Source: Sphingomonas sp. AR_OL41
GTDB lineage: Bacteria > Pseudomonadota > Alphaproteobacteria > Sphingomonadales > Sphingomonadaceae
Length of the DNA: 64,000 nucleotides
Reading direction: 5' to 3'
NCBI RefSeq assembly: GCF_029911635.1
Contig: NZ_JARYTI010000005.1
Location: 157,584-221,583, forward strand
This document shows, piece by piece, positions 57,776 to 64,000 of this stretch. Position 1 is the first letter of the stretch; every line of letters begins with the position of its first letter. The notes under the pieces are model-generated. The model was not told where the DNA came from, did no database searches, and worked only from the letters and a program-made list of their open reading frames with translations. The position numbers were made by a program, and so were the translations under genes.

Positions 57776-58195
57776 CTAACGCGCGCAGGCGCCGAGCCGT
57801 CGCGCTTCATAGTCGTGATCGAACGGTAGGCCGCCCGCGATGCCCTGCGTCACGACATGGAGCACGCGCGGCGTCTCGATCGACAGCGTGGTGCGGCCAT
57901 GGCCGGCACCCGGGCAGGTGTAGTGGACCGTCACGCCGCCCGCGGTATCGCTGATCACGAAGCGCGAGCATTGCGCGCCGGGATGGCCGAGCTGGAGCAG
58001 CATCGCGGGATCGGCGAGGCACAGCCCGCGCGGCGGCGTGGTCGTCCCGGCCTCGCGCAGCTGCCACTGGCCCGGCTCGACCTGCGCCAGGGCGACAAGC
58101 TGCGACGGCGCGGCGGCAGGCGAGGCCGCGCCGATAGTGGTACACAGGACAACGCCGAACAGCGCGGTCCGGCCGGATAGCCGAAGCTTCATCAT
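57776..58195 (-). CDS. Exported hypothetical protein (DUF3617-like)
   Basis: 139 residues with a signal peptide (1-28). The mature part starts V-E-P-G-Q-W-Q-L-R-E and includes G-L-C-L, Q-C-S-R-F and Y-T-C-P-G-A-G-H-G-R-T-T-L-S-I-E-T-P-R, the layout of DUF3617-type proteins (P-G-x-W, paired Cys, G-x-T/S). Function unknown. Followed by a strong terminator. Confidence 0.65.
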   Translation of the reverse strand: MMKLRLSGRTALFGVVLCTTIGAASPAAAPSQLVALAQVEPGQWQLREAGTTTPPRGLCLADPAMLLQLGHPGAQCSRFVISDTAGGVTVHYTCPGAGHGRTTLSIETPRVLHVVTQGIAGGLPFDHDYEARRLGACAR

Positions 58196-58274
58196 AACCC
58201 CCGATGATGTCGTCTGTCTTATGCGCCCTGCCGCCCAAGGTGGCGTGTGTTGCGCCGCAATGCAACAGCCGTCG

Positions 58275-59177
58275 TCAATCCGCGGCGATCGCCACCGGGA
58301 CAGGGAACTTCCTGGCGCAAAAGGCGCAATCGACGACGATCATGCCGCTCTCGTCGGCCATCGCGGCCTGCTCGTCGGCGGGGAACTTCGCCAACACCTG
58401 GGCGATATAGTCGGGCGAGCAGCGGCAGCCGCGCGACAGGGCCGTCGATGGCTGGACGCGGACTTCGTCCTCCTCGTTGAACAGGCGCCAGACAAGCACC
58501 TCGAGCGGGATCTCCGGCGCGGCGAGTTCGTCGATCCCCATCGTCGCGCCCAATGCGGCGACATGCTCCCATTCGGGATGATCGAGCTGGGTGTGGAGCC
58601 GCTCGCGGCCGTCCTCGCCCTCGGGCAGATGCTGAAGGAACAGCCCGCCGGCGATGTGGCTGCCATCGGCACGGCGCGCGATGCCGAGCCGGACGAGCGT
58701 CGGGATCTGCTCGGACTGGACGAAGTACCGCTCGGCGGCCTCGGCGAGGCTGGCGCCGTCGAGCGGGACGATGCCCTGGTAGCGCTCGCCGGTCGTCGCC
58801 TGGTCGAAGGTGATGGCGAGATGGCCGGTGCCGAACAGCGCGAACAGCGTCGGCGCATCGGGCCCCTCGGCGAGGCGATCGGCGTCATAGTCGACATAGC
58901 CGCGCAGCTCGCCGCCCTTATAGTCGCACACCAGCAGCCGGACGACGCCGCCCTGCGTCTGCGCCTGGAGCGTCAACTGGCCGCCGACATCCTTGAGCGT
59001 CGAGCCGATCAGCGCGGCAAGCGTCAGCGCCTCGGCGAGCAGCGCCTCGATCGCGCGCGGATAGGCGTGTGCGGCGAGGATCGTGTCGAGCACCGGGCCG
59101 AGCCGGACGATGCGCCCGCGCGCGTCGCGCGCCGGGATGGTGAAACCAAGCGCGGTATCGAGATCATGCTGTTCCAT
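58275..59177 (-). CDS. hslO: Redox-regulated chaperone Hsp33
   Basis: Holdase activated by oxidation of a zinc centre. 300 residues from the ATG at 59177 (a GTG at 59183 is in frame). The C-terminal zinc cysteines are C251-R-C253 and C284-A-F-C287, the correct CxC-x(n)-CxxC layout. Just downstream of argF in the argD-argF-hslO set (gap about 36 bases). Confidence 0.93.
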   Translation of the reverse strand: MEQHDLDTALGFTIPARDARGRIVRLGPVLDTILAAHAYPRAIEALLAEALTLAALIGSTLKDVGGQLTLQAQTQGGVVRLLVCDYKGGELRGYVDYDADRLAEGPDAPTLFALFGTGHLAITFDQATTGERYQGIVPLDGASLAEAAERYFVQSEQIPTLVRLGIARRADGSHIAGGLFLQHLPEGEDGRERLHTQLDHPEWEHVAALGATMGIDELAAPEIPLEVLVWRLFNEEDEVRVQPSTALSRGCRCSPDYIAQVLAKFPADEQAAMADESGMIVVDCAFCARKFPVPVAIAAD

Positions 59178-59213
59178 GGGCACAGAGATAGGATTGCGCG
59201 CCGCGACCGCAAC

Positions 59214-60137
59214 TCACCCGATCTGCCCGAAGCACCAGCGCAGGATCGACTTCTGCGCGTGGAGCCGGTTCTCGGCCTCGGGCCAGATCAGCGATTGCGG
59301 GCCGTCGATCACCTCGTCCGTCACTTCTTCGCCGCGATGCGCGGGCAGGCAGTGGAGGAACTTCGCGTCGGGCCGCGCGCTCGCCATCAGCGCGGCCGTC
59401 ACCTGATAAGGCATCAGCGCGGCGAGCTTGGTGTCGGCATGTGCCTGGCCCATCGAGATCCAGGTGTCGGTGACGACGATGTCGGCACCCGCCACCGCCT
59501 CGGCCGGGCTGGCGACGACCCGCGCCCGGCCCTGCCCGCGCGCCACGTCGCGCTCCGACGGCATGAAACCCTGCGGGCAGGCCGCCACGACCTCGAAGTG
59601 CATCAAGCCGGCGGCCTCGATGATCGAGGCGAGCACGTTGTTGCCGTCGCCGAGCCACGCGACCTTGAGCCCGGGAAGCGACTTGCCGCTTTCGATGATG
59701 GTCAGCAGGTCGGCGACGATCTGGCATGGGTGCGAGGCGTCGGTCAGGCCGTTGATCACCGGGACGGTGGCGTAATGCGCCATCTCCTCGACCTTGGCAT
59801 GGTCGTCGGTGCGGATCATGATCGCGTCGACATAACCCGACAGCACGCGCGCGGTATCGGCGACGGTCTCGCCGCGGCCGAGCTGGGTGGTGCCGGCGTC
59901 GAGCACGATCGACGTGCCGCCGAGCTGGCGGATCGCCATGTCGAACGAGACGCGGGTGCGGGTCGAGTTCTTCTCGAACACCATCGCCAGAACGTGACCG
60001 GCGAGCGGGGCGTCGGCATCGGCCTTGCCGCGCGGCCAGCCGGCGCGCTCCGCCTTGCGCTGCACGGCGTCGGCGAGCATCGCGGCGATCGCGTCGCCGC
60101 CGGCATCCGACAACCCGAGAAAGTGGCGGAGCGCCAT
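59214..60137 (-). CDS. argF: Ornithine carbamoyltransferase
   Basis: Makes citrulline from ornithine and carbamoyl phosphate. 307 residues: S-T-R-T-R-V-S-F near 60 (carbamoyl phosphate), H-P-C-Q near 135, D-T-W-I-S-M-G-Q near 225 and [11 protein letters not shown] near 265. Overlaps the argD stop by one base. Confidence 0.95.
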   Translation of the reverse strand: MALRHFLGLSDAGGDAIAAMLADAVQRKAERAGWPRGKADADAPLAGHVLAMVFEKNSTRTRVSFDMAIRQLGGTSIVLDAGTTQLGRGETVADTARVLSGYVDAIMIRTDDHAKVEEMAHYATVPVINGLTDASHPCQIVADLLTIIESGKSLPGLKVAWLGDGNNVLASIIEAAGLMHFEVVAACPQGFMPSERDVARGQGRARVVASPAEAVAGADIVVTDTWISMGQAHADTKLAALMPYQVTAALMASARPDAKFLHCLPAHRGEEVTDEVIDGPQSLIWPEAENRLHAQKSILRWCFGQIG

Positions 60138-61333
60138 CAGCTTGCCGCTGCCGGCGCGAAGCTGCGCGCGCCTTCGCTCAGCCGTTCGATTGCCTCGGCG
60201 ATATGCTCCTCGCCGATCACCAGCGGGGGCAGGATGCGCACCACGCCCTCGCCCGCCGCGACCGTCAACAGGCCGTGATGGTCGCGCAGATGCGCCACCA
60301 GCTCACGCGGCTCGTTGCCGGGCTTGAGCTTGACGCCGAGCATCAACCCCTTGCCGCGCACCTCGGCGAAGAGATGATCGTGGTTGGGGATCATCTGCTC
60401 AAGCGCAGAACGCAGCCGATCACCCATCGCGGTGACGTGATCGAGAAAGCCGGGTTCGAGCATCACGTCGAGGATCGCGCTGCCCGCCGCCATCGCCAGC
60501 GGATTGCCGCCATAGGTCGAGCCGTGCGTGCCGATCACCATGCCCTTGGCGGCACGTTCCGTTGCGAGGCACGCGCCGAGCGGGAAGCCGCCGCCGATAC
60601 CCTTGGCGACCGACATGATGTCGGGCGTGATGCCATAATGCTCATAGGCCCACATCTTGCCGGTGCGGGCATAACCGCACTGCACCTCGTCGAGGACGAG
60701 CAGCAGGCCCTTGTCGTCGCACACCTGGCGCAGGCCCGTGATGAACTCGGGCGTGGCGACGGAGACGCCGCCCTCGCCCTGGATCGTCTCGACCATGAAG
60801 CCGGCGGTTTCGTCATCGATCAACGCCAGCGCGGCGTCGAGATCGTTGAACGGCGCATAGGCGAAGCCCGGCAGCAGCGGCTCGAAGCCGTCGCGCATCT
60901 TGGGCTGGTTGGTCGCCGAGATCGCCCCCATCGTCCGCCCGTGAAAGGCGTTGTTGAAGGTGATCAGCTTGTGCTTCTGCGGATTGCCCTCGGCATAATG
61001 GAAACGCCGCGCGGTCTTGATCGCGCATTCGACCGCCTCGGTGCCCGAATTGGTGAAGAACACCGTATCGGCAAAACTCACATCGACGATGCGCTGCGCC
61101 AGCGCCTCGCCCTGCGGCGAGCCGTAAAGGTTGGAGACGTGCATCAGCGTCGCGGCCTGGTCGGCAACCGCCTGGACCAGCTTGGGGTGGCCGTGCCCGA
61201 GCGCGTTGACCGCGATGCCGCTGGCGAAATCGAGATAACGCGCGCCATCCTCGCCGATCAGGTAGCAGCCCTCGCCGCGCACCGGCCGGAACCCGCAGCG
61301 CGGATAGACAGGCATGAGTGCTGGGGTTGCCAC
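60137..61333 (-). CDS. argD: Acetylornithine aminotransferase
   Basis: PLP transaminase in arginine synthesis (also succinyldiaminopimelate in some bacteria). 398 residues from a GTG at 61333, chosen because GAGGAG lies seven bases before it; an ATG at 61315 and a longer start at 61366 are alternatives. PLP lysine in [14 protein letters not shown], with the [12 protein letters not shown] segment. First gene of argD-argF-hslO. A terminator-like hairpin lies in its leader. Confidence 0.94.
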   Translation of the reverse strand: MATPALMPVYPRCGFRPVRGEGCYLIGEDGARYLDFASGIAVNALGHGHPKLVQAVADQAATLMHVSNLYGSPQGEALAQRIVDVSFADTVFFTNSGTEAVECAIKTARRFHYAEGNPQKHKLITFNNAFHGRTMGAISATNQPKMRDGFEPLLPGFAYAPFNDLDAALALIDDETAGFMVETIQGEGGVSVATPEFITGLRQVCDDKGLLLVLDEVQCGYARTGKMWAYEHYGITPDIMSVAKGIGGGFPLGACLATERAAKGMVIGTHGSTYGGNPLAMAAGSAILDVMLEPGFLDHVTAMGDRLRSALEQMIPNHDHLFAEVRGKGLMLGVKLKPGNEPRELVAHLRDHHGLLTVAAGEGVVRILPPLVIGEEHIAEAIERLSEGARSFAPAAAS

Positions 61334-61351
61334 GGTTGGTCTCCTCGAACG

Positions 61352-61378
61352 AAAAAGGGCGGCCAAACCGGACCGCCC
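61352..61378 (-). promoter_or_regulatory. Terminator-like hairpin in the argD leader
   Basis: Read leftward: GGGCGG (61378-61373), a ten-base loop, CCGCCC (61362-61357), then five Ts (61356-61352), ending only about eight bases before the GAGGAG of argD. It could be an attenuator for argD or the terminator of an upstream transcript; no gene lies between it and the RAYT, some 500 bases upstream. Confidence 0.5.
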
Positions 61379-61477
61379 GGAGCGGGCATTTACTTGGCGG
61401 GGTGGCAGGGCGTCAACACCGGTGGCGGGGCAGCGGAAATTGGGCCGCGCGCGGAGGATTGAACGGGGCGCGGATTG

Positions 61478-61666
61478 CTCCTGTTATGCCTGTTATTCCT
61501 GTTCGGTATTTTTTCGCCCCGGTTGCGTTGGAGGCAGTGCGCGGCAAAATCGTTCGATTGCAACGACGTGGTAGGTCGGCGTGTTGGCGAGGGATGTCCA
61601 ACATAACAGGACAGGAACAGGTCCACGGAACAGGTGGGAACAGGTCCTGTTCCGGGCGATAACAGG
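61478..61666. repeat. Phased CCTGTT/AACAGG array element, copy B
   Basis: Three forward units ending CCTGTT (starts near 61480, 61489 and 61498), a 101-base centre, then inverted AACAGG units at 61605, 61616, 61629, 61639 and 61661 with a partial ACAGG at 61611 and one forward CCTGTT at 61646. Spacings are close to 10-11 or 22 bases. Same architecture as copy A (27872-28069): forward array, about 95-100 base centre, inverted array. Confidence 0.8.
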
Positions 61667-61679
61667 AGCGGCGTCGCCA

Positions 61680-61895
61680 CGCTGCCCGGGCAACGATTTT
61701 CGGGGGATCGACAGTGAGAAGGAGCGGCGCGCTGGGGCGCGAGTGCGGGCTGGTAGCAGGGTGTGGCGCGGGGGTGAATCACCGTGGCGGATGGGCGGAG
61801 GCGGTGTGATGATTGCGGGATTCGGCGGACATGCGCGGGCGCTCAGCGTGGAGAAATGCAGTGCCACACGAGCGCCGTGCGACAGCCGCCAAATC
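61680..61895. other. Remainder of the argD-RAYT gap
   Basis: Between copy B of the phased repeat and the RAYT stop I see no gene, no clear hairpin and no repeat. The frames here are shadows. Together with the leader hairpin and copy B this accounts for the whole 562-base gap. Confidence 0.6.
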
Positions 61896-62564
61896 TTACC
61901 CGCCGTCCCTGGGCTTCGGCCCCGGCTTTGCCGGCGCAAGTTTGAGCCCGGTCTTCGCTTCCATATCCGCCAGCCATTCCTTCGACCCCGTCGGGCGCCC
62001 GTCACTCTCGGCCTTGCGCAAGGCGGCATAGTTCATCGCCTCGTCGAAGGGTTCGCCGAGGAAGGCGGCAAAGTCTCCGACGCGCGCCAGCGCTGGGGCA
62101 ACGGTGACGACGTGGTCATCCTGCCCCGCGATCAGCGCGCGGGCGCTCGACCAGCGCCAGTCCTCGGCGCGATCGACCAGCCGCGCGCGCAGCGGGCTGA
62201 ACGCGACGTAGCGCAGCGCGGCGATGAGGTGCGGCTGGTCCATCGCCACCGAGCTGAAGCGGCCCTGCCACAAATGGCCGGTCACGCGCAGCCGGGCGTT
62301 GATATAGCCGGTATAGTGGCGGTGGACGTAGCGGAAAGTGCGGCTCAGCCCGTCCTCGTCGCCCGGCGTCGCGACGATGTGGACGTGGTTGGGCATCAGG
62401 CAATAGGACCAGATCTCGACCCCTGCCCGGCCCGCCGCGTCGGCGAGCAGATCGAGGTACAGCGCATAGTCGCCATCTTCGAAGAAGGTATTCTCGCGGC
62501 GATTGCCGCGCTGCGTCACATGGCGTGGGATGCCGGGCAGAACGATGCGCGGGAGGCGAGCCAT
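61896..62564 (-). CDS. REP-associated tyrosine transposase (RAYT, Y1 family)
   Basis: 222 residues: M-A-R-L-P-R-I-V-L-P-G-I-P-R-H-V-T-Q-R-G-N-R is the classic RAYT start; the metal-binding HUH-like H-V-H is at 60-62 in L-M-P-N-H-V-H-I-V, and the Tyr candidates are in R-H-Y84-T-G-Y87-I-N. RAYTs mobilise or maintain REP-like palindromes. It is single copy and without flanking terminal repeats that I can see, so a domesticated state is likely. The phased repeat copy B lies about 230 bases downstream. Confidence 0.9.
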   Translation of the reverse strand: MARLPRIVLPGIPRHVTQRGNRRENTFFEDGDYALYLDLLADAAGRAGVEIWSYCLMPNHVHIVATPGDEDGLSRTFRYVHRHYTGYINARLRVTGHLWQGRFSSVAMDQPHLIAALRYVAFSPLRARLVDRAEDWRWSSARALIAGQDDHVVTVAPALARVGDFAAFLGEPFDEAMNYAALRKAESDGRPTGSKEWLADMEAKTGLKLAPAKPGPKPRDGG

Positions 62565-62833
62565 GGCGGGAGGTTAGCGTGTCTCAGTCGAAGGGTGCAC
62601 TTCACGTGCAACAACCCCCAAACGTGCGCCTCTTAATCCACGCCTTTACCAGCGGGCAAAGCGATATCGGCTCAGGCTGAGTGCGCTTTCCATCAGCCCG
62701 CTGTTCCCACACGCCAAAAGCACAGAACAGCATGGCAGGTCGGCGATGTTAAGCCGGAACCTGATCCATTTCGGACGCAATAGGATAAGGTTTGCCGCGA
62801 CGCCTCCACAGGCCTCGCCGCTGCAAGAAACGC

Positions 62834-63685
62834 CTAGTTCTTGATCTTCCACCCCGCGCGCAGCAGCGCATAGCACAGCGCACCAAGCGCAATGTCGAGC
62901 ACCAGAATCACCACACTCCCCAGCAGCACCGGCGAATCCGCCGTGCCGAGAAAGCCGTAGCGGAAGCCCGAGATGATGTAGAAAAACGGGTTCACATGGC
63001 TGAACGCGCGGAAGGCCGGGGCGAGCTTGTCGACCGAATAAAAGGTGCCCGAGAGCAGGGTGAGCGGCGCGATGACGAAATTCTGCACCGCGGCGGCATG
63101 ATCGAACTTTTCCGCCCAGATCGAGGTCAGGATGCCGATCAGCGCGAGGAACACCGAGCCGAGCAGGCCGAACCACAGGATCGCCAGCGGGTGGAGCGGA
63201 TAGACATGGACGTCGGGCCACAGCGACATGGCGACGAACACCGCGCCGCCGACGCAGAAGGCGCGCGTCACCGCGCCGCCGACCAGCGCGCCGAGCAGCT
63301 CGCCGGTCGACAGCGGCGGCATGAGATAATCGACGATCGTGCCCTGGATCTTGCCGACGAGCAGCGAGAAGCTCGAATTGGCAAAGGCATTTTGCAACAT
63401 GCCCATCACGATCAAGCCCGGCGCGATGAAATCGGCGAAGGGCACGTCGACGCCGCCGACATGCACCGGGCGTTTTCCGCCGGTGGCGACGGTGAAAATG
63501 ATCAGGAATAGCAGCGTCGTGATGGCCGGCGCCCAGATCGTCTGGAGCTGGACCTTGAAGAACCGCCGCACCTCCTTGATATAGAGGGTCTTGAGACCAC
63601 CCCAATTGACGTTCCGGATGACCGGGACGCCGGGCGGACTCAGTACCGCCGACTGGATTTCACCGGAAGGGGGCTGGCTGCTCAT
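62834..63685 (-). CDS. ABC-2 type transporter permease
   Basis: 283 residues from ATG 63685. Six helices with the ABC-2 segment L-Y-I-K-E-V-R-R-F-F-K-V-Q-L-Q-T at the N terminus, D-Y-L-M-P-P-L-S in the middle, and the S-G-T-F-Y-S-V-D-K-L-P-like motif. The matching ATPase is not in the window and may lie elsewhere. Export substrate unknown. Confidence 0.82.
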   Translation of the reverse strand: MSSQPPSGEIQSAVLSPPGVPVIRNVNWGGLKTLYIKEVRRFFKVQLQTIWAPAITTLLFLIIFTVATGGKRPVHVGGVDVPFADFIAPGLIVMGMLQNAFANSSFSLLVGKIQGTIVDYLMPPLSTGELLGALVGGAVTRAFCVGGAVFVAMSLWPDVHVYPLHPLAILWFGLLGSVFLALIGILTSIWAEKFDHAAAVQNFVIAPLTLLSGTFYSVDKLAPAFRAFSHVNPFFYIISGFRYGFLGTADSPVLLGSVVILVLDIALGALCYALLRAGWKIKN

Positions 63686-63760
63686 GGCGCGATCGGTTAG
63701 TCGCTGCCGCAGCCGCCCGCAACCCGTGAAGAATGGGCATGGCAAACAATGGGATTATCG

Positions 63761-64000
63761 ATGGCCTGGACCGACGAGCGAATCGAATCGCTGAGGAAGA
63801 TGTGGGAGGCGGGCCAGACGGCCAGCCAGATCGCCGAGCAGCTGGGTGGCGTGAGCCGCAACGCGGTGATCGGCAAGGCGCACCGCCTGGGGCTGCAATC
63901 GCGCCCCTCGCCGGTCAAGCCGAACGATGCGACGCCCAAGGCGGCCGCCCCCGCCGCCGAGGCGCGGCCCGTGCCGCCGCCGGTGCGCGCGGCGCCGCCC
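63761..64000 (+). CDS. gcrA: GcrA cell-cycle regulator (partial, runs off the end)
   Basis: 80 residues visible: M-A-W-T-D-E-R-I-E-S-L-R-K-M-W-E-A-G-Q-T, then A-S-Q-I-A-E-Q-L-G-G-V-S-R-N-A-V-I-G-K-A-H-R-L-G-L, the diagnostic GcrA DNA-binding domain, followed by an Ala/Pro-rich linker. In Caulobacter it recruits sigma70 to promoters with methylated GANTC. The C-terminal sigma-binding part lies beyond the window. Divergent from the ABC permease. Confidence 0.92.
   Translation, partial: MAWTDERIESLRKMWEAGQTASQIAEQLGGVSRNAVIGKAHRLGLQSRPSPVKPNDATPKAAAPAAEARPVPPPVRAAPP

Noticed and set aside
58038..60278. About 746-codon plus-strand frame opposite hslO-argF
   Set aside because: Covers two real genes on the other strand and has an Arg/Asp-rich nonsense composition.
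61896..62564. Active IS200-type insertion sequence
   Set aside because: No flanking hairpin ends or partner tnpB were found; sequence start and motifs fit a single-copy RAYT.

Overview
The window is a GC-rich, gene-dense chromosomal segment that looks alphaproteobacterial, most likely Sphingomonas or a close relative. The reasons are a GcrA-type cell-cycle regulator at the right edge, a Caulobacter-style cpa/tad pilus locus, a split glycine dehydrogenase (gcvPA/gcvPB), the short class of ProRS, glyQ-glyS-ppdK in a row, and two-part glycyl-tRNA synthetase. These are family-level arguments; no 16S gene is present and I could run no search. There is no prophage, no complete tRNA or rRNA, no CRISPR array and no full insertion sequence. 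The only transposase-like gene is a single-copy RAYT (Y1 family) near 62.2 kb.

Layout. 0.2-7.3 kb: NUDIX hydrolase, glpD, trhO, a glycine-zipper protein, proS and membrane proteins. 7.4-12.2 kb: a complete leftward glycine cleavage operon (gcvT-gcvH-gcvPA-gcvPB) behind a tandem glycine riboswitch. 12.5-17.9 kb: a lipoprotein-like gene, ispH-thrB-rnhA, a DUF1508 small protein, and a hydrolase/FAD oxidoreductase pair. 18.0-26.7 kb: a rightward Flp/Tad pilus operon (cpaA, B, C, D, E, tadB, tadC, then an unrecognised membrane/helix-hairpin-helix protein) that lacks cpaF, the assembly ATPase. 26.7-35.1 kb: DUF1214/DUF1254 pair, an unknown exported protein, then leftward glyQ-glyS-ppdK with palindromic repeats in the gaps. 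35.2-38.9 kb: three TraB/GumN paralogues surrounding a small XRE regulator/membrane-protein module with its own operator-like repeats. 39.0-47.3 kb: rplY, pth, ychF, a Met/His-rich putative copper locus, an NPP-type phosphodiesterase and a MaoC hydratase. 47.9-55.0 kb: cytochrome bc1 (petABC), trmL-hemF, membrane proteins, lipB. 55.1-64 kb: small exported proteins, queC-queE, argD-argF-hslO, RAYT, an ABC-2 permease and the start of gcrA.

How it works together. Most of the window is housekeeping: one-carbon and glycine supply (gcv under glycine control, and glycyl-tRNA charging), respiration (bc1), tRNA modification (trhO, trmL, queC/E), arginine, haem and lipoate synthesis. The least explained parts are non-coding: two copies of an element made of inward-facing, helically spaced CCTGTT arrays (27.9 and 61.5 kb); palindromic repeats whose edges supply the Shine-Dalgarno of gcvPA and ppdK; a cloverleaf-forming repeat after ppdK; a tRNA-Gly-like 3' end between glyQ and glyS; and an intrinsic-terminator hairpin in the argD leader. 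The least explained coding parts are the 36.2-37.0 kb small-TM/XRE/4-TM module and the protein that follows tadC.
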